This document shows, piece by piece, positions 43,674 to 54,671 of a stretch of 64,000 nt of DNA (its first letter is position 1; the number at the start of each line of letters is the position of its first letter). This stretch comes from Diphasiastrum complanatum (lineage: Eukaryota > Streptophyta > Lycopodiopsida > Lycopodiales > Lycopodiaceae), in the NCBI GenBank assembly GCA_029204225.1, contig CM055094.1:66610536-66674535 (forward strand). Direction: 5' to 3'. Position numbers and translations under genes: made by a program. The notes below the pieces were generated by a model. That model worked only from the letters and a program-made list of their open reading frames with translations. It was not told the origin of the DNA and did no database searches.

Positions 43674-44069
43674 TCATGAAAGTGTTAGAGGTGGATAAGA
43701 TAGTGTGTTCCCTTTGCATATTCTTGTGCTTGTGCAAAGAATCCTTGATGACTCCTCCTTTGATATTGATGATCGCTTTGGTTTGCCTAGGTGTGGAGGT
43801 TGATACTCTACACCTTTTTCTTCTCTTGAATCATCCTTAAGCTTTGGAAGATTCTTGACATCACCAATATTAGAAGACTTCATTCTTGCCATCAAAGTCA
43901 AATCCAACATCCATTGATTTGAGATTTGGATGCTCCATCTTGCCACAATAGGAGCACCTTGATTTGGACCTTCCATTTGCCTCAATTGATGCCATGATGA
44001 GAAAGTATTTGTGCACAGCTTAAAAACTTGTGAAGTGACTCTTAAGTCTGATTTTGTGACCCTCACCAT
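43674..44069 (-). pseudogene. gag-like zinc-knuckle fragment, right-arm copy
   Basis: Copy of 24760-25100, with the same CSYCGKMEHPN word. 43065-43670 in front of it is unassigned, as in the left arm. Confidence 0.4.
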
Positions 44070-44175
44070 GGAAAATGGACCTTGCCTAGATCACAAACAT
44101 TAAGGCACACTAAATTTGAATCAAATCACACCAAAATCAAATCCAATCACACTATTGGACTCAAAGAAGACCAAG

Positions 44176-44180
44176 GACTC
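44176..44180. other. empty target site of the young copia element
   Basis: GACTC (GAGTC on the other strand) stands once, between CCAAG and TACCTCCTAGG, exactly where the left arm has the 6.4 kb insertion. Confidence 0.95.
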
Positions 44181-45123
44181 TACCTCCTAGGATAAACAAG
44201 TATGACTTGAATATTTTCCACTCATATTTGTTGCTTTGCTCTTTATAATAATGACACTTGAATGTGAGTTTAACTCCTGATGAGATCTTGCAAACCCATT
44301 GTGAAATCAATCTAAAAACCAATGTCAATCTCTCATTGTATCTAGATCTTGCCTTACACCAAAGATGAAGAACTCCAAGACTTTGAGACAACTCCCTCCA
44401 CGAGCTTCAAAAACACCTGAAAACACTCAAGGACTCAGAAGAAAACTCAAACACAATGGATTTGTGTGAAACTATGTGGCTATGGCACCAAAATCTCATC
44501 TAGATCACACACTAGCTAGATTGACAATGCAACATCATGAATTTTTTATGGTCTAAGCAAGATATGAGCAATCCTTGGCAAGTATCACCAGATTGGGTGC
44601 CCTACCCACCTTCATGTGAATGCCTATAACTTTTTCAAGACAAGTCCTTTTGGCATGAAAAAAAATTGCATTACAAACTAGACTTCACTAGCTTTCCAAC
44701 AACATTAGGGGAAATATGGCCTCAAAATGGGCCCTTTAAGAAATTTCACTTTAGAGAGAGGTTTTGTAGAGAGAGAATGTAAACCCCGTAACTTTTGGTC
44801 ACCATTTTTTGAGTTTCCGGCGTTGCCCGACATTTAACTAGGATGGTTAACTTCAAACATCAGTTAGTTAAGTATGAGATGTAATAACTTCTCTGCATGC
44901 TCATTTCAAAATTCGGGGCTAGAGCTTTAAGAGTGTAATTCTTGGTGTGCTCACTGCAAAAACTGAAGCAATGAGCAGTTTTCAAATCTTTGAATGCTTA
45001 CAGTGAAATATGAGGTGGGATGATTATTTAGCACGACATAGACATTACAAAAGTAAGGTACCCTAGATTTATTCAGTTTGACTTAATGTAGTTTGAAGCA
45101 TTTATGGATTGTAGCTTTCAACA

Positions 45124-47057
45124 ATGGCAATGTTCCATTTGTATGTTGCACTTCCTATGGAATGCACTCCAATTATTAATAAAAATTTGAAAGCTGTAGA
45201 GAATGTTGCTACAGTAGTTAGAAAATTGAGAATGAATAATCATAAGAATATAGATTTGTGGGTGGATGGATCAATTTATCCTAATGATCCAACCACGAAT
45301 TTGTGTTCAAATTTAAAGTCCGTAACTCATCTTCTCCGATTTGTATGTGAAGGAAATAGCGGATTACTTGAATATTGTCAAAGGTTGCGTGATATTGGAA
45401 TGCATAGTGTATCTTGTCTTAATCAGCAATTACAGTTTTCTAATCAACAGTTGCAACGTGCAAATAAACAATTGCTTCATTATGTGCAACACACTTGTGC
45501 TTAAGACAATTTACTCAAGCATGTTATATCAGAGTTGAATGCTACAGTCACTACTCTTTGGGGCTCAAACCAAGAAATGTTAGAATACATGGAAAAGTTG
45601 TGATCCGACAGTTTAAAAGCTATTGTTGATATAAAATTTACCAAAAAAAGACAATGATGAAAAGAGAAAGAAAGAGAGTACTGATGAAGCATATTGATGA
45701 CTTATCTACACATAGTGGCAATCAGAAAAAAAAATAAATCGAGCATTTAAGTATGCTTTTATATTAATCATTTTTTTGATTTGTATTGGTCATACAAGTT
45801 TCATTTGCATTTGATAATATGCATTATCAATTTATTAAATATAATTTGAGTTCTATATGTTTGTTGTAGATCATGTTTGTGGCAAAGAACTATTTAACAG
45901 ATCGTCGTGCTTAATCTTTTTTTTTTAGAATAGTTAAAGAAGCCTTTTCTCAAGTGATGGTGAAGAAAATTTATCTTCCTTGTCCATATATGGTAAGATT
46001 GGCAAGAAACAGAATGTTCAACGTAGTTCGCCAACCACTTCATATAACTGATTTATACAAATCAGAATATGGTGAGCTCAATTACAATGATTGCAATAAT
46101 ATTTTTCTTGCTATTCGCTAAAATACATTATTCGATTCTATAAACTAGATGAACATCAAGTAAATGGAAAGGTCGTTATAGTAATAAAATTGGATGAATC
46201 CGAAATTATCAAAGGTCAAAATTTTGAACAAGTGAGTGTCACTTTGATGAACAGAATTTTAGATACAGATGATCGAACGTTTAGTGTTCAATCGAAAAAT
46301 CACATATGGTGGTTGGCGGCATTTCGGGAATAGTTTTCAATTTTCTTTTTAAGTATCGTTATTAACATTTCATACATTGCCATTATAACATGCCATGGAT
46401 GATTTTCTTCTCTATGGGTCTTGAAAGAGGACCATAAAAGACTTTCATGGATATTTTCACGAAAAAATTATGGCAAGATTATAAAGAGACATTTGGAGCG
46501 TGAGAAAAACCATGGAAGTTTTTGAATTCGATGACACCTTGCAGGAGATTTTAAAACATCGAAATGTATATATAATGTCTCTCATGGGGCAACATCAAAG
46601 CATCCATGTCTTTATTGCATGACGGATTGCTACAATATGAATTTGGGACGACCAACCAACACAAGAAGTAGAAGATCCAAATATGAAAAGTGTTCAGCCA
46701 ATTCCATTAAAAAATGTTCACATATGCACATTACATGCTAAGGTTCGTACTATTGAAAAACCAATTTATCTGCATATTCTCCTTGCATGGAATACAAAAC
46801 TGGAGTCTGTGGCTAAAGCAGCTATTAAGAGGTTGGAAGAAGTTCTTTCAGAGGTAGGATTACATAAAGGGAATGTCATCATTGAAAAAAGTGACAAATT
46901 CTCTGAAAAAAATGGAAATGTTCCTAATAAGCCATCAATTGGAGTTTCTAAAGCAAGAAGATTCTTATTTAATCACACATGCAAAGAATTTAGTGTTAGA
47001 TATGGAATTTGGATAAAAATTGTTCAAGCCACACAAACACTGGAAGTAAGTAATTGA
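45124..47057 (+). pseudogene. Decayed transposase-like gene of an unrecognised family (right-arm copy)
   Basis: Order along the strand: MAMFHLYVALPMECTPIINK and coiled coil QQLQFSNQQLQRANKQLL to a TAA at 45502; same-frame continuation HVISELNATVTTLWGSNQEM; a 182-bp deletion removes the part seen at 16276-16457; VKEAFSQVMVKKIYLPCPY and SEYGELNYNDCNNIFLAIR; after a shift, GKVVIVIKLDESEIIKGQNF and FSVQSKNHIWWLAAFRE; then SLMGATSKHPCLYCMTDCYN at about 46575-46635; and 46683-47057 with IPLKNVHICTLHAKVRTIEK and a 124-residue tail. The spacing of an Asp-rich box, a G-A-T-S-x-x-P-C-x-x-C box and an I-P...L-H...R-I-E box suggests a DDE-type transposase, but I cannot name the superfamily. The region lies beside, not inside, the LTR at 47086. 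Confidence 0.5.
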
Positions 47058-47085
47058 GTGGAAAAGGGACAAGTGTGGAACAACT

Positions 47086-48332
47086 TGTTGGATTATTCTC
47101 CTTCCTACTAATCGACTAATCAGTTTTTAATCTTCATCCAACTGTTTATCCAGTTCTGTGGATTCTCCCGTATTTTACACTTACAAGTGTTTTTACACGG
47201 TTTGCAGAAATACACGGAGTTTGACAAGAGTGTCAAAATTTTCTCTCACTACAAAAACCCGACACTATCGTCTTTTTGCTATAGTGAATTTTCTCTTAAA
47301 GCGACACTGTCAAAAATTTCGAACAAAAACGCAGTGTCGCATTTTTTGCTTGTCAGGAATTGCGAGTAAAAATGCAGTGTTGCATTTATCGCTTTTGTCG
47401 CCTGTCGGGAATTCCAAGTAAAAATACAGTATCATGTTTTTTGTATTTTTCAAAGTGCCTCAAATGTTAAGGAAGTGACTTTGGCAACATGTGGGGCTAC
47501 CCCAATATTCAGGAAATGAGGTTTTGCGACACTGTCGCATTTCTCACAAAACTTGCATTTTTTGCTTTCTCCTTGATGACATTTACGTTCATTTCTGCAA
47601 AGTGACACTCATGTTCATTTATGCAAACAAACTGCTTACGGCCAAATGTCAACGCTTATCAACAAGCAAGTTCTGAGAAGAACTGATGAATGCTAGCAGA
47701 CTCCAACCAACTGGTAGCCGTATTTGACGACCTAATTGCTTAGTATAAATAGCTGTTCATATTTCAACATCTTAATTCTGAGATCAAGTATTGAATAGTT
47801 AGCTTTCTCTCAAGCCTGCTAGCAAAAACACTCTTGAGAATTCTAGCTCAATTCTCTAGAGTTGATTAGAGATTGCTATTGCGCTTACTGCTTATTAGTA
47901 GTTTCATTCAATTCAGACTTATATTCTAGCTGCGCAAAGATAGCTTGGAGTACGTGGCTTTGATCCGCAACTTGTACTCATTTACATCTGTTTTGCTTTC
48001 ATACTGAATCAATATTATCTTTTATTGCATTCAACATCGTCTCCAAATGTATGCGTTTCTGTAATTCTTCACAATTGATTGTTTGTCTGATAATTCAATG
48101 CTTTAAATGTTTGGCTACATAATCACTATAGTACTAATGATTTCAAAGTTGGTTATTATAAGATCGAACGTGATTTTTTATCACTATTGTTTTGTTCAAA
48201 ATTGATAGGCATAGTCATGCATGAAAAAAGAAGAAGATAGATTATTCCGCTGCGCAAGTTTTCTTTCTTGACGTTCAAATTCTTTTTATTCGAATCTTAT
48301 TTGACCTACCTTTTATATACCTCTTTCCAACA
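47086..48332 (+). repeat. copia LTR, 1247 bp (right-arm copy)
   Basis: TGTTGGATTATTC...CTCTTTCCAACA. It has the same GACACTG motif array (47225-47540) and the perfect odd palindrome GCGACACTGTCGC at 47526-47538. Partner of 13837-15094. Confidence 0.87.
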
Positions 48333-48345
48333 TGGTATCAGAGCG
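48333..48345 (+). other. primer binding site (tRNA-iMet)
   Basis: TGGTATCAGAGCG directly after the LTR. Confidence 0.9.
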
Positions 48346-48521
48346 TTGATTCTTCTTCAAGGTCTAATACTATATCATAGCGCAAGCTCTTATACTTGAT
48401 ATTTTTTGCGATATCAATTTATTCTTCAGTTCAAATCAATTTGTTTCGGTATCAGAGAAGTGATTTCCAATTATAACGCTGCATAGTATCTCTCTTAACG
48501 TCGTCAGACTAAAGTTCCAGA

Positions 48522-48986
48522 TGGATTCTCAAAGTAAAGCAAGTCATATTGCAGACAAGCTGAATGGATCCAATTATCATTATGGAAATTTAAGATGAAG
48601 ACCTTGCTAATTGCCAATGAGTTGGGGGATATTGTTACAGGTATCGAAGTGAAACCTGAAGATGACACATAAGACTCATAATGAAAATCGAAGAATGGTA
48701 AAGCTTTTGCGCTTATTTTCCTCAATACATCAGATACTCAAATTGGCCACATAGCTGAAGCTAAGGCTTCGAAAGAAGTTTGGGACATCCCGAGCTCACT
48801 ATATGATATGAGAGACATAACTACTAAGCTCTTTTGTTGCTAGATGCAAAGTATTTCATTACCTTTATTGACAAATTCTCCAGAAGAACTTTACCTCATT
48901 AAATAGTAATCAGAAGCTTTCATCAAGTTCAGACAATTCAAAGAGCATGCATAAAATCAAACTGGGAAACAAATCAAAGCACTGAG
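48522..48986 (+). pseudogene. copia gag-integrase fusion, right-arm copy (cut)
   Basis: ATG at 48522 and SKASHIADKLNGSNYHYGN, then stops; the gag end KASKEVWDIPSSLYDMRD joins integrase AKYFITFIDKFSRRT at about 48843. It is cut at 48986 by the CACTA-like insertion or its flank. Same gag-integrase join as at 13340, so the deletion is older than the inverted duplication. Confidence 0.75.
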
Positions 48987-48990
48987 AATA

Positions 48991-49236
48991 TTGGAGTTTA
49001 TTGTGATGTACTGTATGTTTATGAATGTAGTAATCATGTCGGGGTCAGGCAGTGGTGAAAGCTCGGGAGACTTTGTAAAAAATTTATATGAATCATTAAC
49101 TCGTGAGCAGAAACACAACTACAGAGTATGCTTAGCCAAGATGAGGGTGGTCCCTCATAAGCGGTCGCGGCTCCCGGTCCCATCGAAGACTCATCCACAA
49201 ATTCTTATTATGACGTGGATCCTCAAGGCAATATAA
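48991..49236 (+). pseudogene. unidentified ORF at left edge of CACTA-like element
   Basis: The frame contains MSGSGSGESSGDFVKNLYES and LTREQKHNYRVCLAKMR; a second frame carries on with DSSTNSYYDVDPQGNIIANR to 49255. Composition is protein-like (Gly/Ser start, charged middle), but no family is recognised. It lies outside the paired terminal repeats. Could be a fragment of another element or a captured exon. Confidence 0.35.
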
Positions 49237-49249
49237 TTGCCAATAGAAA

Positions 49250-49511
49250 AGGAAAATTTTTTTAACATGCCTCCGGCCAGTCCACCGTTGTTTTTTTGAC
49301 ATGGCGCCGAAAAATTTATGCACGTGGATTATCCACACGTGGATAATCCACGCAAAATTAAATTTTGAAAATTTTGACAACTGTTTGGGAGGAAAGGTTG
49401 GTGGCGCCGGAAAGCAATTTTGGCGTGGATAATCCACGCGTGGATTATCCACGCAAATTTCAGTTTGTTCACCGAACCAGACCAATATCTTTTGCGTGGA
49501 TTATCCACGCA
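49250..49511. repeat. left terminal/subterminal repeats of CACTA-like element
   Basis: GTGGATTATCCAC and GTGGATAATCCAC units at 49321-49353, 49423-49454 and 49494-49510, each an inverted pair, after the CCTCCGGCC block that is mirrored at 56.8 kb. 49512-50190 behind it is AT-rich without a gene; it holds an imperfect ~130-bp duplication (AATTAGTTAAATAAATA at about 49557 and 49682). Confidence 0.8.
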
Positions 49512-50193
49512 TTTTTTTTTTGTTTTTTTGTTTTTTGCATGTTGATAATGACATGAAATTAGTTAAATAAATATATTTCTAAAGTAAATTATATTATGAT
49601 TAGGCTATATTTTTTTTTTTCTAAAGTGAATTATACTATGATGAGGTGTTTTTTTTTTTTTGCATGTTCATAATGAAATGGAATTAGTTAAATAAATATT
49701 TTTTTAAAGTGAATTATATCATGATGTTCCTAGTTGATTGGGATTTTTTATGAGGGCGGCCACCTACTTTTATAAGACAGTTGACTCGGGCTACCAAGAG
49801 GGTAATTATGCATGATCTAAGGCTTTGATAGCTAGGGGTTTAGGGTCTACCCTAATGGTACTCTACCTAATTTCATATTCGAGATCATTTGATATGGATT
49901 GAGAGCTCATTTTGTACATACTTCGAGAGATTATCAAGAGATGGTGATTTTGGCAAGTTTGCTCTTTAATGAGGAATTGATGAATGATGAATGTGATATT
50001 AAGAAAGAGCGAAACAATTACAAGTTTATGATTGTTTAATTTTTATTGCCCTTATTACTACCTTAAGTTTGATGATGTTCCTTCAAGTGTGAATGAAACT
50101 GTAACAATAAAACAGTGATTTGATGTAATGAAAAGTGAGATGAGTATATGATGCATTGTTTGAGATACTTGTAAAATTATTGATCCTCCATCA

Positions 50194-50409
50194 ATGATAC
50201 AAAATGTTACTGTTTGCAAATGGGTCTTTAAGATCAAGCTTAATCAAGATAGTAGTGTGAACAATTATAAAACAAGACTAGTTGCCAAGGGATATGCTCA
50301 ATTCAAAGGGATTGACTATGATGAAACACTTGATTTTGTCATAGTTTGTGGTGGTGATTTCATTAACTCACATGCTTTTAGTGATTTACTGCCTTTGCAA
50401 CATTTGTAA
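50194..50409 (+). pseudogene. copia RT fragment inside the CACTA-like element
   Basis: CKWVFKIKLNQDSSVNNYKT and RLVAKGYAQFKGIDYDETL match the RT N-terminus of the young element (CKWIFKIKTNQDG, KGYAQEYGIDYDETF). About 50 codons; then unrelated. No LTR nearby. Confidence 0.8.
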
Positions 50410-50439
50410 AACATTGAGAATTTTCTTGGAACATGAAAC

Positions 50440-52085
50440 CGTACATAGCACGTGCACCTGCTCACAGTGACGAGGCAACACCGATGTGTCAAAGGACTCC
50501 ATGCTCAATGTTTTTGATGAATCAATTGCAAAAAATCCACTTGGATCCGATTTTACGGTTGCATTTGGCCCTCTACAAACTACCTTGAATCATTTCACAT
50601 CAAATAAAAAATAGTGTCCACTTTCACCAAATGACACATCATAAATATTTTGTATAGTTCATACGTATTCTATATCTCCTGAGATGGGATTCCGATCTCG
50701 TGCACTACTTTGACTTTCTTGTTGGAAAGATGCTATTACACCACAATCATGTGTGCGTCTCTTGTTATCAATCCTTTCAGCACGAAAGTGGAAACCAAAC
50801 TTCCCATATAGCATTATACATTTTGCATTGCCACATGACAAACATGAATCTCATAAATAATCACTGTGAATGAACATTGTGTTTCAAAATTATTAAACAA
50901 ATATTGTTATAAACAAGAATGTTCTAATAATAAAGTATTAGTAAAGAATAATACCTTCCATTCGCATCCTCTTGCAAAGTCCCATTCCTGTATGTAACTA
51001 TAAACAAACTCCTATGTACACAAGATAGACATTGTTTGAATGATTACCTGAGCATTCACCTAATCCTGGATAGTCATGCATTGTCCACATTACAATGGCA
51101 TGTAGTGCAAACTCCCACTCATGTAAGGGGCGCGAAATGTCATATGCTTTTATCCCTTTCCACAAATCTTCCAACTTGTCAATAAGTGGCTCAAGATACA
51201 CATCCATGTTCTTAACCTTGCATTGGCCAGGAATTAAAAGTGCCAACATAATGTGTCTCTTTTTTGTACTCAACAAAGGAGGAATATTATAATTTACCAA
51301 GCACGTAGTTGCTCATACGCCAAAGGGGTTCACACCATCTGTTGCAAGACCAAATCTCACATTTCTTGACTCATTGACAAAGCTTGGATACTCTTTGTTG
51401 ATGTGTTTTTATGCAGGTGAATCTGAAGGTACCCTCATCATCCCATCCATAGAGGTATGGTGTACAATGAAATAAACGTTGCAATCGTGAAATTACTAGA
51501 AAATGTCGTAAAACTTTGCACGGAATGGTTGCCCCTTGCAAATCATCTCTATATCGAGGAGTATCACAAATGGACATTTCTTGAGTGATTCGTACCTTCC
51601 TCGATATAAAATACAATCTTTTGGACATGCATGATATTGCTTGTAATCCATCCCAATGTTAGACAACATTTTTTGTGCCTCATCTCTTGTCTCAAGCATG
51701 ACATTCCCTTCTGGGAGCATTTTATTTTTCAATAGTCTATACATGACAAAAAAAAGTCATTGTAAAAAAATTATCACTCGATGTCCAAATTGTAAATTTT
51801 GTTTCAAAGCAAAAATGACAATCAGATGAATTTTTTTTTACTCAAATAATGATGTGAGGCTTTGGTCCCTCCATCTATATTTGGCTTGAAGATTTAAAAG
51901 AAGTAGAGAAGTCGCCAAATGAGATGTCTTTGCTCCAGGATACAATGCGGTCTTTGATTCTTCTCGCAATTTCTTTTTTCTTTAGACAAAAGTGTCTCCT
52001 CATCTTGTTCATTATGTCTAGCTGCAATATTGTTCTCGTACATATCATCCAACATGTCTCCCATGACTTCAAATTCATCATTCAT
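50440..52085 (-). pseudogene. TNP2-type CACTA transposase, decayed
   Basis: Pieces follow the TNP2 (Transposase_21) order. 52085-51894: acidic start MNDEFEVMGDMLDDMYEN. 51744-51560: LETRDEAQKMLSNIGMDYKQ, YHACPKDCILYRGRYESLKK, CP (typical ACP-DC-L-(Y/F) and KCP words). About 51480-51400: YLYGWDDEGTF-region and TH-Q. 51300-51040: KKRHIMLALLIPGQCKVKNM, DVYLEPLIDKLEDLWKGIKA, LHEWEFALHAIVMWTMHDYP, GLGECSG, the TNP2 core. 50841-50560: LYGKFGFHFRAERIDNKRRT, HDCGVIASFQ and NIYDVSFG-LFDVK-FK, a DUF4216-like C-end with two TGA codons (at YV-stop and DVK-stop). Frameshifts in between. Dead, but enough to class the element. Confidence 0.82.
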
Positions 52086-52230
52086 TGAAAGCTCATTTTC
52101 ATCGTTGGAACTTGTTTGCGAAGAAGTAATCTAGATGAGCTAGATTCAGATACATTAGTCTCTTGATTAATGCGCTCATCAATTTCCATCATCTCTTTTA
52201 AGCCTTGACGTAGACGATGAGGTAATTGCT

Positions 52231-52460
52231 TTATATGTGGACCGTTGTATTGCATTCGTCATCTACGTCAACCATTATGAGGATTATTGTCTCCAACACT
52301 AAATGAGGATGAAAAATCCTATATATCAAAATAACAAGAAGTAGGTTGAAACAATGCTTGATAAACATTTCCTCCCAATACTTGATAGATCTAAATGTTG
52401 CATGTGAATATAAATTACCTCTTAGTTTAAAGTATGAACATACCAATGTATCTATCAGAC
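52231..52460 (-). pseudogene. partial second copy of the SET-domain end
   Basis: ATFRSIKYWEEMFIKHCFN is a diverged copy of ATRSIKFGEELFSKYSFN at 52740-52690, and the DNA around it (TTGATAGATCTA, TTCCTC, TTGAAAC) matches too. So the end of the SET gene was duplicated in tandem and one copy decayed. Confidence 0.7.
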
Positions 52461-52639
52461 AAATTTGTCTTTTCAGCTTGTTAACATTTAATGAACTCAA
52501 AGACGAATAATGCTCCTAACATTTAATCTAGGCAAATGATGAATAATGCTCCTAACATTTGACATATTTAATGACACAAACCAAATACAATCAAGATGCA
52601 TGGATTATACATCTCTACATATCAACAAAATTTAAATCT

Positions 52640-53645
52640 TCACATTTGACTTATTGTCTTTTGCAAACATTTGGGTAGAGGACGGTTGAAACTATACTTG
52701 CTGAACAATTCCTCTCCAAACTTGATAGATCTAGTGGCACAGACCATTACATAAGTGCCCTTTACATTCCTAGTAAAATATTCTTTATTTCCATTGATGC
52801 ATTCTTCAAAATCACAATTCGTCAATAGAGGGTGACCAATGGAACTATTTATATATGCAGCAATGTTTCCATGCACATCTGGACGTCCATCAATGTATGT
52901 ACGATTTTCCCTCGAGTTGTTTCCTCCTTGCATGCGTTGCTCCTCTAAAGAACAAGCATTTGAATTCAAGCCATATACTTGCATCCTCCATTGGTGACAA
53001 CACAAAGCATGCCAATCACCCCAATTGTATTGAGGTCTTGCATATGGCATCAATGTCACAACACTATTTAAAGGGACCTGAATACTACTCAATGCAAACA
53101 GGCCCAAACCAGTCTCAGGAAAGTGTTCACTAGGCATGATCATGTACATTCGACCCCAATACGTAAATGATGTTCCATTTAATGGTAATGGTGCTAATAA
53201 ATGCTTTTACTAATGGTTGCAAGCTAGGTGGAAGAGGAAGGTCAGACAGAGAACCTAGAATGTCTTTTGACACATCAACAGTGCATAGTAATTTGCAATT
53301 ATCTTTCATACTAGTCATAATATGTCCAAGACGTGTTCTCTTTTTTAAAGGGGTGGTCATGTTTGTGGAATCCACGTGGAGTATCGTGGAGGACTCATGT
53401 GCAACATCTAGGATAGGTGTGGTTGGGTGGTAAGAACGTTCTAGAGATTTGGAGACATGGATTGAATCACAAGGCATTGATGAACTAATTATATCATGCA
53501 AGGGGTCATCATCAACAAGAGCATCATCTAGGGCCAATGATAATCCAAAATCAATATTCATGTGATTTATCCTATCAATAATATTCTCGATCTCTCTTGC
53601 AACTCTTTTTATTGAAACCAACTTATGGTGGTCCTTCTTCTGCAA
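52640..53645 (-). pseudogene. SET-domain protein gene inside the CACTA-like element
   Basis: Two overlapping frames form one product of about 340 residues with a frameshift near 53190. The first (53645-53190) starts MQKKDHHKLVSIKRVAREIE and is acidic and unfamiliar. The second (to 52640) is a SET domain: start HFPETGLGLFALSSIQVPLN (family: G-x-G-L-F-A), then DVHGNIAAYINSSIGHPL with TNCDFEE (family: G-N-x-(A/T)-R-F-I-N-H-S-C...N-C), and ATRSIKFGEELFSKYSFNRP (family: G-E-E-L...D-Y). The usual NHSC reads NSSI. SET proteins transfer methyl groups to lysines. It reads in the direction of the transposase and lies between its N-terminal and core parts. Could be a captured host gene or a part of this transposon lineage. 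Confidence 0.72.
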
Positions 53646-53669
53646 AAGTTGAAAATGTTAGATGTACCA

Positions 53670-53672
<3 letters not shown>

Positions 53673-53709
<37 letters not shown>
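53673..53709. repeat. (CT)n microsatellite
   Basis: About 18 CT units, followed at 53750-53825 by an ACACAAAC/ACCC-rich simple tract. Confidence 0.95.
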
Positions 53710-53712
<3 letters not shown>

Positions 53713-54064
53713 GCATGAAACATAACTTAATATATAACACAAACCGTAAACTAGTAGCATGAAACACAAACACAAACACACACAAACACACGCACCCACA
53801 CACACACACCCACCCACACTGACCCTAAACACACATGAAGAGAAAAACAGAGAGAACATTATAGAGTGCTAATCAAAACTCCCGAACCATATGATTATAT
53901 CCTACTCCAGAATGTCACAACATGCTCCCTCCCTGCGGCGTTTGGGATTTTTTGTGGAACTCATCTTCCAACAAAAAACATTTGAACTATGTCTTTAACG
54001 GAAGAAAACAAGTGCTACACACCTTCCTAAAATTGGGAGTGTTGGTTACCTTTAACTCTTTCAT

Positions 54065-54066
<2 letters not shown>

Positions 54067-54154
<88 letters not shown>
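54067..54154. repeat. (CT)44 microsatellite
   Basis: 88 bp of uninterrupted TC, long enough to be highly variable. The frames over it coding poly-Leu-Ser are artefacts. Confidence 0.97.
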
Positions 54155-54156
<2 letters not shown>

Positions 54157-54212
54157 GGATGTGAATGGAACACTATTATGGGTGATTGAATATGGAAATC
54201 AATATTAACTAC

Positions 54213-54376
54213 ATCTAATCATTCTATTTGGATTTTTTGTTTTAGAAGCAAGCGAGAGATTAACTTCATCTAATCATTCTATTTGGATTTTTCCTTTTAG
54301 AAGCAAGTGAGAAATTAACTTCATCTAAATATTCTATTTGGATTTCCCTTTTAGAAGCAAGTGAGAGATTAACTTC
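54213..54376. repeat. tandem repeat, 3 x ~55 bp
   Basis: Unit starts ATCTAATCATTCTATTTGGA and ends AGAGATTAACTTC, with TTTTAGAAGCAAG in the middle; three copies with a few changes and small length differences. Confidence 0.9.
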
Positions 54377-54452
54377 AAAGTATCGTGGCACTCATCCTAT
54401 CGCTCAATATTTATTGGCCAAACTATACTTGAAGTGTCATAAGGGTCAAAGA

Positions 54453-54671
54453 TTAAAGCATTTTCGAAAAACACTTTAAAGAGTTTACCTCTCGTACTCT
54501 TGGATTTTTTGTGTGCACTCCATTGGCCCAAATATGATCGTTGACAATCCTCCTTGTCCGAATCTTAAGGCCTTTGCATTGTGTGCATGTACATGGTATC
54601 CTCTCATGATATTCTGGTTGAAACTGGTCCAATAATTCAATTGCAAATTGCACAAATTCTTTCAGTGTCAT
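54453..54671 (-). pseudogene. transposase-associated domain fragment (CACTA N-terminus)
   Basis: MTLKEFVQFAIELLDQFQPE then IPCTCTQCKGLKIRTRRIVN and DHIWANGV. The Cys cluster followed by an H-(I/L)-x-x-x-G word is the pattern of the Transpos_assoc domain in front of TNP2 transposases. 72 codons; starts with a plausible ATG. 200 bp after it comes the tandem repeat, so the link to the transposase core is broken by other DNA and the SET gene. Confidence 0.6.

Larger units (their letters stand above)
36605..48986 (-). repeat. right arm of giant inverted repeat
   Basis: 12.4 kb partner of 13186-34243. The inner end is the TGCTTAA word at 36605; the outer end is at AAATCAAAGCACTGAGA (48986), where the CACTA-like insertion begins. 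Confidence 0.93.

Noticed and set aside
49109-49125. CACAACTACAGAG as the left terminus of the CACTA-like element
   Set aside because: Only 8 bases match the right terminus CACAACTAGAAAA, the sequence after it does not pair with the right end, and it lies in a possible coding stretch.
53922-54164. ORF with a poly-Leu/Ser tail on the plus strand
   Set aside because: Its tail is only the translation of the (CT)44 microsatellite; the same holds for the frames at 53609-53859.
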